A stretch of DNA of 64,000 nt from Kordia aestuariivivens (GTDB lineage: Bacteria > Bacteroidota > Bacteroidia > Flavobacteriales > Flavobacteriaceae). The stretch covers positions 1 to 64,000 of the forward strand of contig NZ_JACGWS010000004.1 of the NCBI RefSeq assembly GCF_014397005.1, read 5' to 3'. Position numbers and translations under genes: made by a program. A model generated the notes under the pieces. The model made no database searches and was not told the DNA's origin. It saw nothing but the letters and a program-made list of their open reading frames with translations. Shown piece after piece: positions 37,343 to 45,503 of this stretch; position 1 is the stretch's first letter, and each line of letters starts with the position of its first letter.

Positions 37343-39202
37343 ATGAAAAAAACAGTACTTTTTTTAATCGGATTAATATCTTCCATAGGTTTTGCACAAC
37401 AAACATATTATAATGATGTAAATCTTACCTTAACTGGAACACAATTACGAGACGCACTTGCAGTAAAAGTAAGCAACACGCATTCAAACTCACTATCCTA
37501 CTCAGAGATTTGGACAGCGACAATGGTTACAGATTTAGATCCAAATAATTCTAACAATGTCTTATTATTATACGGATGGGAAAACGGAAGTGACGGCGAT
37601 GTTACCAATGATGTATCAAGAGGTAAAAATAATAATGGTGGAAATGTTGGTGATTGGAACAGAGAACATACATTTGCAAACTCATTGGCAAGTCCTGATT
37701 TAGATGAGTTTGGAACAAATGGACCTCCATATAGTGATGCACACAATTTACGTTCATCAGATGTACAACGAAACGGACAACGTGGCAATCGCAAATTTGC
37801 AGCAGGTTCTGGAAATTCTGGAACAGTAGGTACTGCTTGGTATCCTGGTGATGCTTCTTTAGGTGGAACTGACTGGCGTGGCGATGTTGCACGAATTACA
37901 ATGTACATGTACCTTCGTTACGGAGCACAATGTTATCCAACATTCGTAGCTGACGGAACTATAAACAGCGTTGATGCTAACATGATTGATTTGTTGTTAG
38001 AATGGAATGCGGCTGATCCTGTTTCTCCGTATGAAGATGCGCGTAATGCATATCATGAAAATATTGCCAATGCAACAGCACAAGGAAATCGAAATCCTTT
38101 TATTGATAATCCACGTTTAGCTACAGTAATTTGGGGTGGAACGCCAGCAGAAGATCGTTGGGGAATTTTTACGACTGACACAGAGTTACCAACTGTACCA
38201 ATGAATCTAATGGTGAGTAATGAAACTGGAAACAGCATTGATGTTTCTTGGACAGCTTCTACAGATAATATTGGCGTTACAGGATATGATGTATATGTAG
38301 GCGGTGTATTTGATCAAACAGTTACAACGACTTCTGCAACAGTAAGCAGTTTAGCTCCTTTAACAACATATACTTTTACAGTAACAGCAAAAGATGCAGC
38401 AGGAAATGCTTCAGCACAATCAACAGGAGTAGATGGAACTACTTTAGCTGGCGGCGGAGGCGGAACTGATTCTAGCATATACCTTTCTGAATATATGGAA
38501 GGAAGTTCGTTTAATAAAGCACTAGAAATTGCGAATTATACAGGTGCAACAGTTGATCCTAATGATGTAGCAAATACATATACTTTAAAAATTAGTACAA
38601 ACGGAAGTGCAACATGGAATTCAACATATACATTTCCTGTAGGCGCTATGATCAATGATGGTGATGTTTATGTTATTGGAAATACTGGTTTGGCAGTTTG
38701 TACAGGTGTTGTAGATGATTCTAATGATTCAATTACTGGATTTAACGGAAATGACGCTATCGGATTATTTAAAAACGATGTGTTAATTGATATTATTGGA
38801 ACTTTAGGTGATGGAACTACCTTTGCTTCAAATACAACGTTAATTAGAAAAGCAACTGTGAGTATTCCTAATACGACTTATATAGCTAGCGAATGGGATA
38901 CTTCTGCTTCAAATACATGTACAAACCTAGGAATGCATACGCAAACGTTAAGTGTTGCTACATTTGAAACGGAAACGTTTTCAATCTATCCAAATCCAAC
39001 AAATGGAGATATTGTATATATTCAATCAAAAAACAATACGGAGATTTCAGAAGCGCGTATCTACGATATTACTGGAAAGTTAGTAGTACAACAAGCAAAT
39101 CCTACCAACGAAATCAACATTCAAGGATTGCAACGCGGATTGTATATTTTACAGTTACAAATTGGGAATCAAACAGTTAATAAAAAATTGATGAAGCAAT
39201 AA
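37343..39202 (+). CDS. Secreted endonuclease I with FN3, lamin-tail-like and T9SS domains
   Basis: A 619-residue exported nuclease. Signal peptide (FLIGLISSIGFAQ). The endonuclease I (NucM/EndA) domain is ~20-275, with WNREHTFANSLA (catalytic His, ~109) and DAHNLRSSDVQRNGQRGNRKF-type sequence (~132). A fibronectin III domain lies at ~285-370 (SVSWTASTDNIGVTGYDV). A lamin-tail-like domain at ~380-530 (LSEYMEGSSFNKALEIANY) leads to a type A T9SS sorting domain (SIYPNPTNGD ... NKKLMKQ). It probably degrades extracellular DNA or RNA for nutrients. The next gene lacks the nuclease but keeps the other domains. Confidence 0.92.
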   Translation: MKKTVLFLIGLISSIGFAQQTYYNDVNLTLTGTQLRDALAVKVSNTHSNSLSYSEIWTATMVTDLDPNNSNNVLLLYGWENGSDGDVTNDVSRGKNNNGGNVGDWNREHTFANSLASPDLDEFGTNGPPYSDAHNLRSSDVQRNGQRGNRKFAAGSGNSGTVGTAWYPGDASLGGTDWRGDVARITMYMYLRYGAQCYPTFVADGTINSVDANMIDLLLEWNAADPVSPYEDARNAYHENIANATAQGNRNPFIDNPRLATVIWGGTPAEDRWGIFTTDTELPTVPMNLMVSNETGNSIDVSWTASTDNIGVTGYDVYVGGVFDQTVTTTSATVSSLAPLTTYTFTVTAKDAAGNASAQSTGVDGTTLAGGGGGTDSSIYLSEYMEGSSFNKALEIANYTGATVDPNDVANTYTLKISTNGSATWNSTYTFPVGAMINDGDVYVIGNTGLAVCTGVVDDSNDSITGFNGNDAIGLFKNDVLIDIIGTLGDGTTFASNTTLIRKATVSIPNTTYIASEWDTSASNTCTNLGMHTQTLSVATFETETFSIYPNPTNGDIVYIQSKNNTEISEARIYDITGKLVVQQANPTNEINIQGLQRGLYILQLQIGNQTVNKKLMKQ

Positions 39203-39218
39203 AGTATTCGTAATTTAT

Positions 39219-39256
39219 AAAAAGCGACACTATTCTTATAAATAGTGTCGCTTTTT
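39219..39256 (+). terminator. Rho-independent terminator after the endonuclease gene
   Basis: AAAAGCGACACTATT and AATAGTGTCGCTTTT pair perfectly with a 6-nt loop, followed by a T run, 17 bp after the stop at 39202. Confidence 0.92.
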
Positions 39257-39287
39257 TTGTACTTTTATTTCAGATTAAAACCAAACC

Positions 39288-40400
39288 ATGAAAAAGTTAT
39301 TATTGAATTTATTAGTCTTTCTAATAAGTTTTTCTTGTTTTTCGCAAGATACGCAACCACCAACAACTCCAACGAATTTTCAATTTATAAGCAATCCTTT
39401 GGTTCAGCCAGATTCTGTTTCTGCAGAATGGCAACACGGAACAGATAATGTTGGAATTGCTACTTATGAAATTTACATAAATGGTATTTTAGAAGAAATA
39501 ATAGCATACGATGCTTCTAGTTCTACGCAATATGTTCCTTTATTGTATTACCCAAATGGCACATACTGTCTCACTATACTTGCTAGAGACGCTGCTGGTA
39601 ATGCTTCACCTCTATCCAATCAAATTTGTAAATCTGTCAATGTCATTTATCAAAACCCACCTACCAATCCTTATTTATCTGGTTTTTTAAATTATACCGC
39701 AGATAATAAAGCTATTGAAATATCAAATCAAACAATTAGAAATTTTGATTTAGCAAACTATACCTTAAAAATAAGTTATGATGGAAATGCAACTTGGGAT
39801 GCGGTATACACATTCCCAGCAAATACGATTTTAGTATCTGGAGAAAGCTATGTCATTGCCCATCCTAATATTTCAATTTGCACAACTGAAGTAGATGATT
39901 ACAACAGTGCAATTACCAACTTTGACGGAAACGATGTAATTGGCTTGTTTAAATTTGATAATTTTTACGATTCAATTGGTGAATTGGGCAATAGCACGAC
40001 ACTTATAAATACAGATTTATTTATTAAAAGGGAAACTTTATCATCACCAACTCCTTCTACAACTTTTGATTTAGGTGGTTGGAATACATATGTAAATAAT
40101 GGGAACTGTCCTGACTTATTAGGCTTTTCATTTTTGGTTGTATTAGATGTTGAAGACGAAGCATTAAATTCTTTTCAAATATATCCAAACCCTATTGTTA
40201 CGAATACATTACAATTCAACACAAAAAATAATCAAACTATTGACAGCATCTCAATTGTAGATATAAATGGGAGAACTGTACTAAACTCATCAAACATTAT
40301 CAACAATCAAATCGATATTCAAACCATTAAAAAAGGGGTGTATTTTGTTAAAATTCAATCAAAAAACAAAATAAGCACACACAAATTGATTCGCCAATAA
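39288..40400 (+). CDS. T9SS secreted protein with FN3 and lamin-tail-like domains
   Basis: A 370-residue secreted protein. Signal peptide (LLVFLISFSCFSQ), FN3 domain (~20-115: SAEWQHGTDNVGIATYEI) and lamin-tail-like domain (~125-285: KAIEISNQTIRNFDLANYTL and FDGNDVIGLFKFD). A type A T9SS C-terminal domain follows (FQIYPNPIVTN ... HKLIRQ). It aligns in order with the last ~330 residues of the preceding endonuclease protein, so it looks like a paralogue that lost or never had the nuclease. A binding role is possible; no catalytic motif is seen. Confidence 0.85.
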   Translation: MKKLLLNLLVFLISFSCFSQDTQPPTTPTNFQFISNPLVQPDSVSAEWQHGTDNVGIATYEIYINGILEEIIAYDASSSTQYVPLLYYPNGTYCLTILARDAAGNASPLSNQICKSVNVIYQNPPTNPYLSGFLNYTADNKAIEISNQTIRNFDLANYTLKISYDGNATWDAVYTFPANTILVSGESYVIAHPNISICTTEVDDYNSAITNFDGNDVIGLFKFDNFYDSIGELGNSTTLINTDLFIKRETLSSPTPSTTFDLGGWNTYVNNGNCPDLLGFSFLVVLDVEDEALNSFQIYPNPIVTNTLQFNTKNNQTIDSISIVDINGRTVLNSSNIINNQIDIQTIKKGVYFVKIQSKNKISTHKLIRQ

Positions 40401-40434
40401 TAATTTTACGATTAACAAGTTCTGAACGAATGTT

Positions 40435-41127
40435 TTATTCGCTTAACGCGAAATCCATTGCTTTAGTAGCATGAATGGTTGTGGTATCAAATACAGGAAT
40501 GGAAACGTCTTCTTGTTGTATCAACAAAGGAATTTCGGTGCAACCCAAAATAACACCTTCTGCGCCTTCTTTCTGCAAACGTTCAATAATGTCAACGTAT
40601 GCTTTTTTAGAGCTTGGTTTTAAAATACCGAATGGCAATTCTTTATAAATAACCCGATTAATTTCTTCACGATCTTCCGCATTCGGAATCAAGGTTTTTA
40701 TGCCAAACGATGTCAACACATCTTTATAAAAAGCTTTCTCCATTGTATACTTTGTACCTAACAATGCTATGGTTTTCAGGTTTTGCTCTTGAATTTTTTC
40801 CGCAGTTGCTTCTGCAATATGAATTATAGGAATCGAAACGTTTGCACGAACCGCATCAATCGTTAAATGCATGGTGTTGGCACAAATTAAAATGCAGGTT
40901 GCGCCCGCTTTCTCTAAGTTTTTTCCGGCTTCAGCCATGATATCATTCAACAAATCCCAACGACCATCGTGTTGCAATTGCTTAATTTCTTCAAAATTTA
41001 CTGAATTAATAATACACTTTGCCGAATGTTGTCCGCCTTGTCGTTCCGCAGCCAATCTGTTTAAAACTTGATAATATAAAATGGTCGATTGCCACGTAAT
41101 CCCGCCAATAAGCCCAATAGTTTGCAT
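40435..41127 (-). CDS. Aspartate/glutamate racemase family protein
   Basis: A 230-residue cofactor-independent racemase. The N-terminus MQTIGLIGGITWQST is the family start. The two catalytic cysteines are Cys82 in ICANTMH and Cys196 in LGCTEIPLL. It probably interconverts amino acid enantiomers for the cell wall or catabolism; YgeA/RacX-like broad specificity is more likely than dedicated glutamate racemase. It diverges from hutI. Confidence 0.9.
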   Translation of the reverse strand: MQTIGLIGGITWQSTILYYQVLNRLAAERQGGQHSAKCIINSVNFEEIKQLQHDGRWDLLNDIMAEAGKNLEKAGATCILICANTMHLTIDAVRANVSIPIIHIAEATAEKIQEQNLKTIALLGTKYTMEKAFYKDVLTSFGIKTLIPNAEDREEINRVIYKELPFGILKPSSKKAYVDIIERLQKEGAEGVILGCTEIPLLIQQEDVSIPVFDTTTIHATKAMDFALSE

Positions 41128-41175
41128 ACTTCATAATTTATACGTCTAAAATTAGGGTTTTATTTGCTTTGCTTC

Positions 41176-41183
41176 TACTTTTG
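41176..41183 (+). promoter_or_regulatory. hutI promoter -7 box
   Basis: TACTTTTG matches TAnnTTTG, 22 nt before the hutI ATG at 41206. The position of the -33 box is unclear. Confidence 0.5.
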
Positions 41184-41205
41184 TAAACATATATTTTTTC
41201 AAGGT

Positions 41206-42441
41206 ATGACAACATTACTTATCAACATCAAAGAATTATTACAAGTTCGTGAAACGCCCGTTTCTAAGGTTTCTGGAAGTGACATGAATAAACTTCCAAT
41301 CTTAAAAAACGCCTACATATATATTGTTGATGATGTCATTTCAGATTTCGGTCAAATGGAAACGATTCAAATCGCTTCCGCAGATACGATCATCGATTGC
41401 ACAAATAAAGTAGTGTTGCCAACTTGGTGCGACAGTCACACGCACTTAGTCTACGCGGGAAACAGAGCGCAAGAATTTGTAGACAGAATCAATGGTTTGA
41501 GTTATGAAGAAATCGCGAATCGTGGTGGTGGAATCCTGAATTCAGCCAAAAAACTACAAGAAACTTCCGAAGATGAATTGTTTGCACAATCGGCAAAACG
41601 CTTGGAAGAAGTCATGCAACTTGGAACTGGTGCTATTGAAATAAAATCGGGTTATGGACTCACAACCGAAGCCGAACTCAAAATGTTGCGTGTTGCCAAG
41701 CGCTTAAAAGAAACCTATAACTTTCCGATCAAAACAACATTTTTGGGCGCACACGCCATTCCTGCAAATTACAAAGGAAACCAAGATGGGTATATGGATT
41801 TGGTCATTAATGAAATGTTGCCAAAAGTTGCCGAACAAAACTTAGCAGAATACGTAGATATTTTCTGCGAAAAAGGTTATTTCACACTAGAAGATACTGA
41901 ACGATTGCTAAAAGCTGCACAAAAATATAAGCTCATTCCAAAAATACACGTCAATCAATTCAATGCGTTTGGCGGTGTGGCACTTGGTGTGAAATACAAC
42001 GCACTTTCCGTAGATCATTTAGAAGAACTCAACGATGATGATATCAAAGCTTTACAAGGAAGCAAAACGATGCCAGTTGCCTTGCCTTCGTGTTCGTACT
42101 TTTTAAGCATTCCGTATACGCCAGCGCGTAAACTTATGGATGCAGGATTGCCAGTTGCGTTGGCAACTGATTACAATCCGGGTTCTACACCTTCTGGGAA
42201 CATGAATTTTGTGGTTAGTACGGCATGTATCAAAATGAAAATGACACCTGAAGAAGCCATCAATGCAGCGACAATAAACGGCGCGTATGCCATGGGACTT
42301 TCAGAAACGCACGGAAGTATTACTGTTGGAAAAACTGCCAATTTAATCATTACCAAAGAAATTGAATCGTACAATGTGTTACCGTATGCCTTTGGTGATA
42401 ACAATATTGAGAATGTCATCATTAATGGAAAAATCATTTAG
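41206..42441 (+). CDS. hutI: Imidazolonepropionase
   Basis: A 411-residue amidohydrolase that hydrolyses 4-imidazolone-5-propanoate to N-formimidoyl-L-glutamate in histidine degradation. I start at the ATG at 41206, since the 14 codons before it (from 41164) are hydrophobic and overlap the promoter. Metal ligands lie in CDSHTHLVYAGNRAQEF (~72). Further family residues are IEIKSGYGLT (~145), FLGAHAIP and IHVNQFNAFGG. ALATDYNPGSTP closes the active site. The gene hutG lies 0.8 kb downstream; hutH and hutU are not in the window. Confidence 0.95.
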   Translation: MTTLLINIKELLQVRETPVSKVSGSDMNKLPILKNAYIYIVDDVISDFGQMETIQIASADTIIDCTNKVVLPTWCDSHTHLVYAGNRAQEFVDRINGLSYEEIANRGGGILNSAKKLQETSEDELFAQSAKRLEEVMQLGTGAIEIKSGYGLTTEAELKMLRVAKRLKETYNFPIKTTFLGAHAIPANYKGNQDGYMDLVINEMLPKVAEQNLAEYVDIFCEKGYFTLEDTERLLKAAQKYKLIPKIHVNQFNAFGGVALGVKYNALSVDHLEELNDDDIKALQGSKTMPVALPSCSYFLSIPYTPARKLMDAGLPVALATDYNPGSTPSGNMNFVVSTACIKMKMTPEEAINAATINGAYAMGLSETHGSITVGKTANLIITKEIESYNVLPYAFGDNNIENVIINGKII

Positions 42442-42483
42442 ACCGTCTTAGATTGTTGGACTGACTTGGACTTGTTAGAAACG

Positions 42484-42508
42484 TGTCACATCGAGCGCAG
42501 TCGAGATG
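42484..42508. repeat. Dispersed TCGAGCGCAGTCGAGA repeat
   Basis: gtcacaTCGAGCGCAGTCGAGAt, the same core as the inverted pair at 56081-56139. It lies in the gap between hutI and the gene at 42564. Confidence 0.75.
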
Positions 42509-42563
42509 CTGGACTTTATTAGATTGTTAGATTTTCAGACATAACTCAAACTAAATAAAAAAC

Positions 42564-43124
42564 ATGTTTAACTTTTCGCTTTCGCTGAATTCGCCACTTT
42601 CAAAGTTGTTGCTACACAACGGAATCACAGATTTCAAAAGCGCAATTGCGTATATTCATCAATTGCCGTATGGAAGAACTTCAGATCGGAGCGATTATAA
42701 ATTGATTCTTCCCGAAAACAAAGGAACCTGCGCAACAAAACACGCATTCTTGAAGCAACTTTCTATTGAGAACAATCAGGAAGCTGTGGAATTATACATT
42801 GGAATCTACCAAATGAACGAAACCAATACCAAAGGCGTTGGAAGCGTTTTAATCAAGTATAATTTAGATTATATTCCAGAAGCGCATACGTATCTTAAAA
42901 TCAACGGAAACCTACTCGATATTACGCGAACGCCTGAAAACAAGACTTCTTTTGAAGACAGTTTACTCACCGAACAACAAATTTTGCCACATCAAATTGG
43001 TGACTTCAAAGTGAATTGGCATCAAGGTTTTCTAAAACAATGGATTATAAACGAACAACTTCCCTATTCTTTTGAAGAAATCTGGAAGATTCGTGAGGAA
43101 TGTATTGCTTCTTTATCAGATTGA
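42564..43124 (+). CDS. Protein of unknown function, possible transglutaminase-like fold
   Basis: A 186-residue cytosolic protein that I do not recognise. KGTCATKHAFLKQL (~52) and AHTYLKINGNLLDITR (~112) place a Cys, a His and an Asp in the order of a transglutaminase-type triad; that is suggestion only. It is embedded between hutI and hutG, all in one direction, but the gaps contain dispersed repeats. A link to histidine use is therefore uncertain. Confidence 0.6.
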   Translation: MFNFSLSLNSPLSKLLLHNGITDFKSAIAYIHQLPYGRTSDRSDYKLILPENKGTCATKHAFLKQLSIENNQEAVELYIGIYQMNETNTKGVGSVLIKYNLDYIPEAHTYLKINGNLLDITRTPENKTSFEDSLLTEQQILPHQIGDFKVNWHQGFLKQWIINEQLPYSFEEIWKIREECIASLSD

Positions 43125-43280
43125 TTAGACTTTGTTGGACTTGCTTGGACTTCTTTGATTATATAAAATTAAAATGCAACATAAACATAGCAGAGTCGAA
43201 GTTTACAATCTTTTCACAATTCAATTTAAAAGAAATCAGATAAAAGTGTAAATTAGCCCTAAGCAATTGACCTCATAACT

Positions 43281-44297
43281 ATGCTACATTTTTATACAAA
43301 AGCTACACTTAACACATATATAAATACTCGAGAAGGCGAAACGAAATTTGGCGAAAAAGTAGACACACTTTCTTCACAAGAAAATTTAATACAACAATTA
43401 AAACGAAGTGATGCAAAGTATGTACTCTTTGGAATTCCTGAAGATATTGGCGTCTTAGCAAATCGTGGGAAAGCAGGCGCAACAACAGCATGGAAAGCGG
43501 CTTTGACTTCATTATTAAACACACAAGACAACGCTTTTAACAAAGGAAAAAGAATGTTGGTGTTAGGACATTTAGATTTTTCTGAATTGCTTGAAACGGC
43601 AAAGTCTTTGGATAGAAATGCAGTCGATTATTACGAGCAACTTGGAAAATTGGTGGAAGTAATTGACGAAGAAGTTACTTATTTACTGTATCAAATTACA
43701 AAAGCAAAAAAGATACCAATCATAATTGGTGGCGGACATAACAATGCGTACGGAAATATTAAAGGAACTGCGCTCGGCAAAAGCAAAGCCATAAATGTGG
43801 TTAATTTTGACGCACATACCGATTTTAGGAACTTGGAAGGCAGACATAGCGGAAATGGTTTTAGTTATGCCTTTAAGCAAGGTTTTTTAGACAAATACTT
43901 TATGTTTGGACTGCATGAAAATTATACATCCAAAAAGATTTTAAAGACTATTGAATTGCACTCGGAACGAATTCAATTTAATACATTTGAAGGCATAAAG
44001 ATTAGACAGGAACAAGGATTTTATTTTCAATTAAACAGTGCTTTAACCTTTATCAATAATCGCCCTTTTGGTGTCGAAATTGATTGTGATGCGATTGAAA
44101 ATGTACCCAGTAGCGCCATGACGCCAAGCGGTTTTAGTGCCAATAAAGCACGAACTTTTGCTTCTTTCTTCGGAAAACAAAAAAACGCGGCGTATTTACA
44201 TTTGTGTGAAGCGGCTCCAAACCCTGATGATGCTAACGAAATGTACCGAATTGGGAAACTACTCAGTTATCTCATTACAGATTTTATACGCAAATAA
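43281..44297 (+). CDS. hutG: Formimidoylglutamase, arginase family
   Basis: A 338-residue ureohydrolase. Metal-binding motifs are GGGHNNAYGN (~150), NFDAHTDFRN (~174) and GVEIDCDAIENVPSSAMTP (~257). They correspond to the His, Asp-x-His-x-Asp and Asp-x-Asp sites of arginase-like enzymes. In Bacteroidota this member is the usual formimidoylglutamase of the histidine pathway. The hutI gene at 41206 supports that over agmatinase or arginase. A GNAT gene follows after 19 bp. Confidence 0.88.
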   Translation: MLHFYTKATLNTYINTREGETKFGEKVDTLSSQENLIQQLKRSDAKYVLFGIPEDIGVLANRGKAGATTAWKAALTSLLNTQDNAFNKGKRMLVLGHLDFSELLETAKSLDRNAVDYYEQLGKLVEVIDEEVTYLLYQITKAKKIPIIIGGGHNNAYGNIKGTALGKSKAINVVNFDAHTDFRNLEGRHSGNGFSYAFKQGFLDKYFMFGLHENYTSKKILKTIELHSERIQFNTFEGIKIRQEQGFYFQLNSALTFINNRPFGVEIDCDAIENVPSSAMTPSGFSANKARTFASFFGKQKNAAYLHLCEAAPNPDDANEMYRIGKLLSYLITDFIRK

Positions 44298-44316
44298 TTA
44301 TTTTTTCAACTATTAA

Positions 44317-44784
44317 ATGATGGACACGCTTTCTATTATTCCTTTTGATGCACAATATGTCAAAGATTTTTATGACTTAAATATTGAATGGCTCGAAACC
44401 TTTTTTTATGTGGAACCGCACGATGAAGAAGTATTGAGTCAGGCAAAAGAGTATATTATTGATGCTGGCGGACATATTTTTTTCGCAAAACTTAATGGTG
44501 AAGTTGTTGGAACTGTAGCATTGATTAAAATGGAGTCAACCGTTTTTGAATTGAGTAAAATGGCTGTTGTTCCTTCACTTAGAGGAAAAAAAATTGGACA
44601 ACAATTGTTACAGCATTGTATTGATTTTGCCAAAGAACAAAATTTTGAAAAGCTACTGCTCTACTCTAACCGCAAACTCGAAAATGCAATTTACATTTAC
44701 AGAAAATACGGATTCATAGAAATTCCGATTGAAGTAAACAATCCGTATGCACGTGGTGATATTAAGATGGAGTTAGTGTGTTAG
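44317..44784 (+). CDS. GNAT family N-acetyltransferase
   Basis: A 155-residue GCN5-related acetyltransferase. The acetyl-CoA binding motif A is ELSKMAVVPSLRGKKIGQQLL (~72-93), ending in the R-x-x-G-x-G/A pyrophosphate loop. Motif B is RKLENAIYIYRKYGF (~116-131). The start is the first of two adjacent ATGs. It follows hutG in the same direction, but a role in that pathway is not established. An octamer repeat begins 3 bp after its stop. Confidence 0.88.
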   Translation: MMDTLSIIPFDAQYVKDFYDLNIEWLETFFYVEPHDEEVLSQAKEYIIDAGGHIFFAKLNGEVVGTVALIKMESTVFELSKMAVVPSLRGKKIGQQLLQHCIDFAKEQNFEKLLLYSNRKLENAIYIYRKYGFIEIPIEVNNPYARGDIKMELVC

Positions 44785-44787
44785 TTG

Positions 44788-44835
44788 TTGGTATGTTGGT
44801 ATGTTGGTATGTTGGTATGTTGGTATGTTGGTATG
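44788..44835. repeat. Octamer microsatellite TTGGTATG x6
   Basis: Six perfect tandem 8-bp units immediately after the GNAT stop codon and 110 bp before the VTT gene start. The copy number could vary by slippage. No regulatory role is evident. Confidence 0.92.
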
Positions 44836-44945
44836 TGAAAATATTTTCAAATTAACACATTTTCAAATTATCAAATTAAATACTTAGTTCAATCGTAACA
44901 TTTGTGTAGCTTTATCGTCTTGTATTGGTATTGAATTTAGATTTC

Positions 44946-45503
44946 ATGAAAGAAAGTTATATTACGTTTTTTAGACGTTTTTGGATTGTATTGATTGTGG
45001 GTTTTATTGTCTATAATTTTATCTATCCCGAAACATTTTCCAGAGAAAATATTGCATCAAACATTCAAGCGTATGGAAATTACGGTTTGGCTATTTTCTT
45101 TTTCTGTCACCTCATCAGAGGTTTTGTCATGCTTCCAAGCACAGCACTTATTTTTGCTGGTGTCTTTTTATTTCCAGATGATTTATTTTTAGTATTGCTT
45201 ATTTCCGTGATCGGAATTGTAATTTCTTCGATGATTGTCTATTATTTTTCAGATAAACTAGGCTTTGCCAGACTTTTTGATAAGCATACAAAAATGAAGA
45301 AATTGGTAAAGGATAAACTTTCAGGAAAGTACGGACCATTTTTCATCATCTTTTGGGCATTTTTTCCGTTTGTCCCAACAGATTTAATTTGTTATACCGC
45401 AGGTGCGATGAAAATTAATCCTCTTGTTTTTGCTGTCAGTATTTTTATTGGTGAACTGATTCTGTGTAGTGTGTATATATACGGAAGCGCGTATTTTATA
45501 TAA
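44946..45503 (+). CDS. VTT domain (TVP38/TMEM64-like) membrane protein
   Basis: I start at the ATG at 44946 (185 residues); the open frame extends to a TTG at 44925. The DedA-related VTT fold is indicated by about five hydrophobic segments. The conserved stretch is HLIRGFVMLPSTALIFAGVFLF (~54-75), followed by GKYGPFFIIFWAFFPFVPTDLICYTAG (~118-145). The family functions as membrane phospholipid or peptide scramblase-like proteins in various hosts; substrate here is unknown. The gene ends 8 bp inside the convergent kinase gene. Confidence 0.85.
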   Translation: MKESYITFFRRFWIVLIVGFIVYNFIYPETFSRENIASNIQAYGNYGLAIFFFCHLIRGFVMLPSTALIFAGVFLFPDDLFLVLLISVIGIVISSMIVYYFSDKLGFARLFDKHTKMKKLVKDKLSGKYGPFFIIFWAFFPFVPTDLICYTAGAMKINPLVFAVSIFIGELILCSVYIYGSAYFI

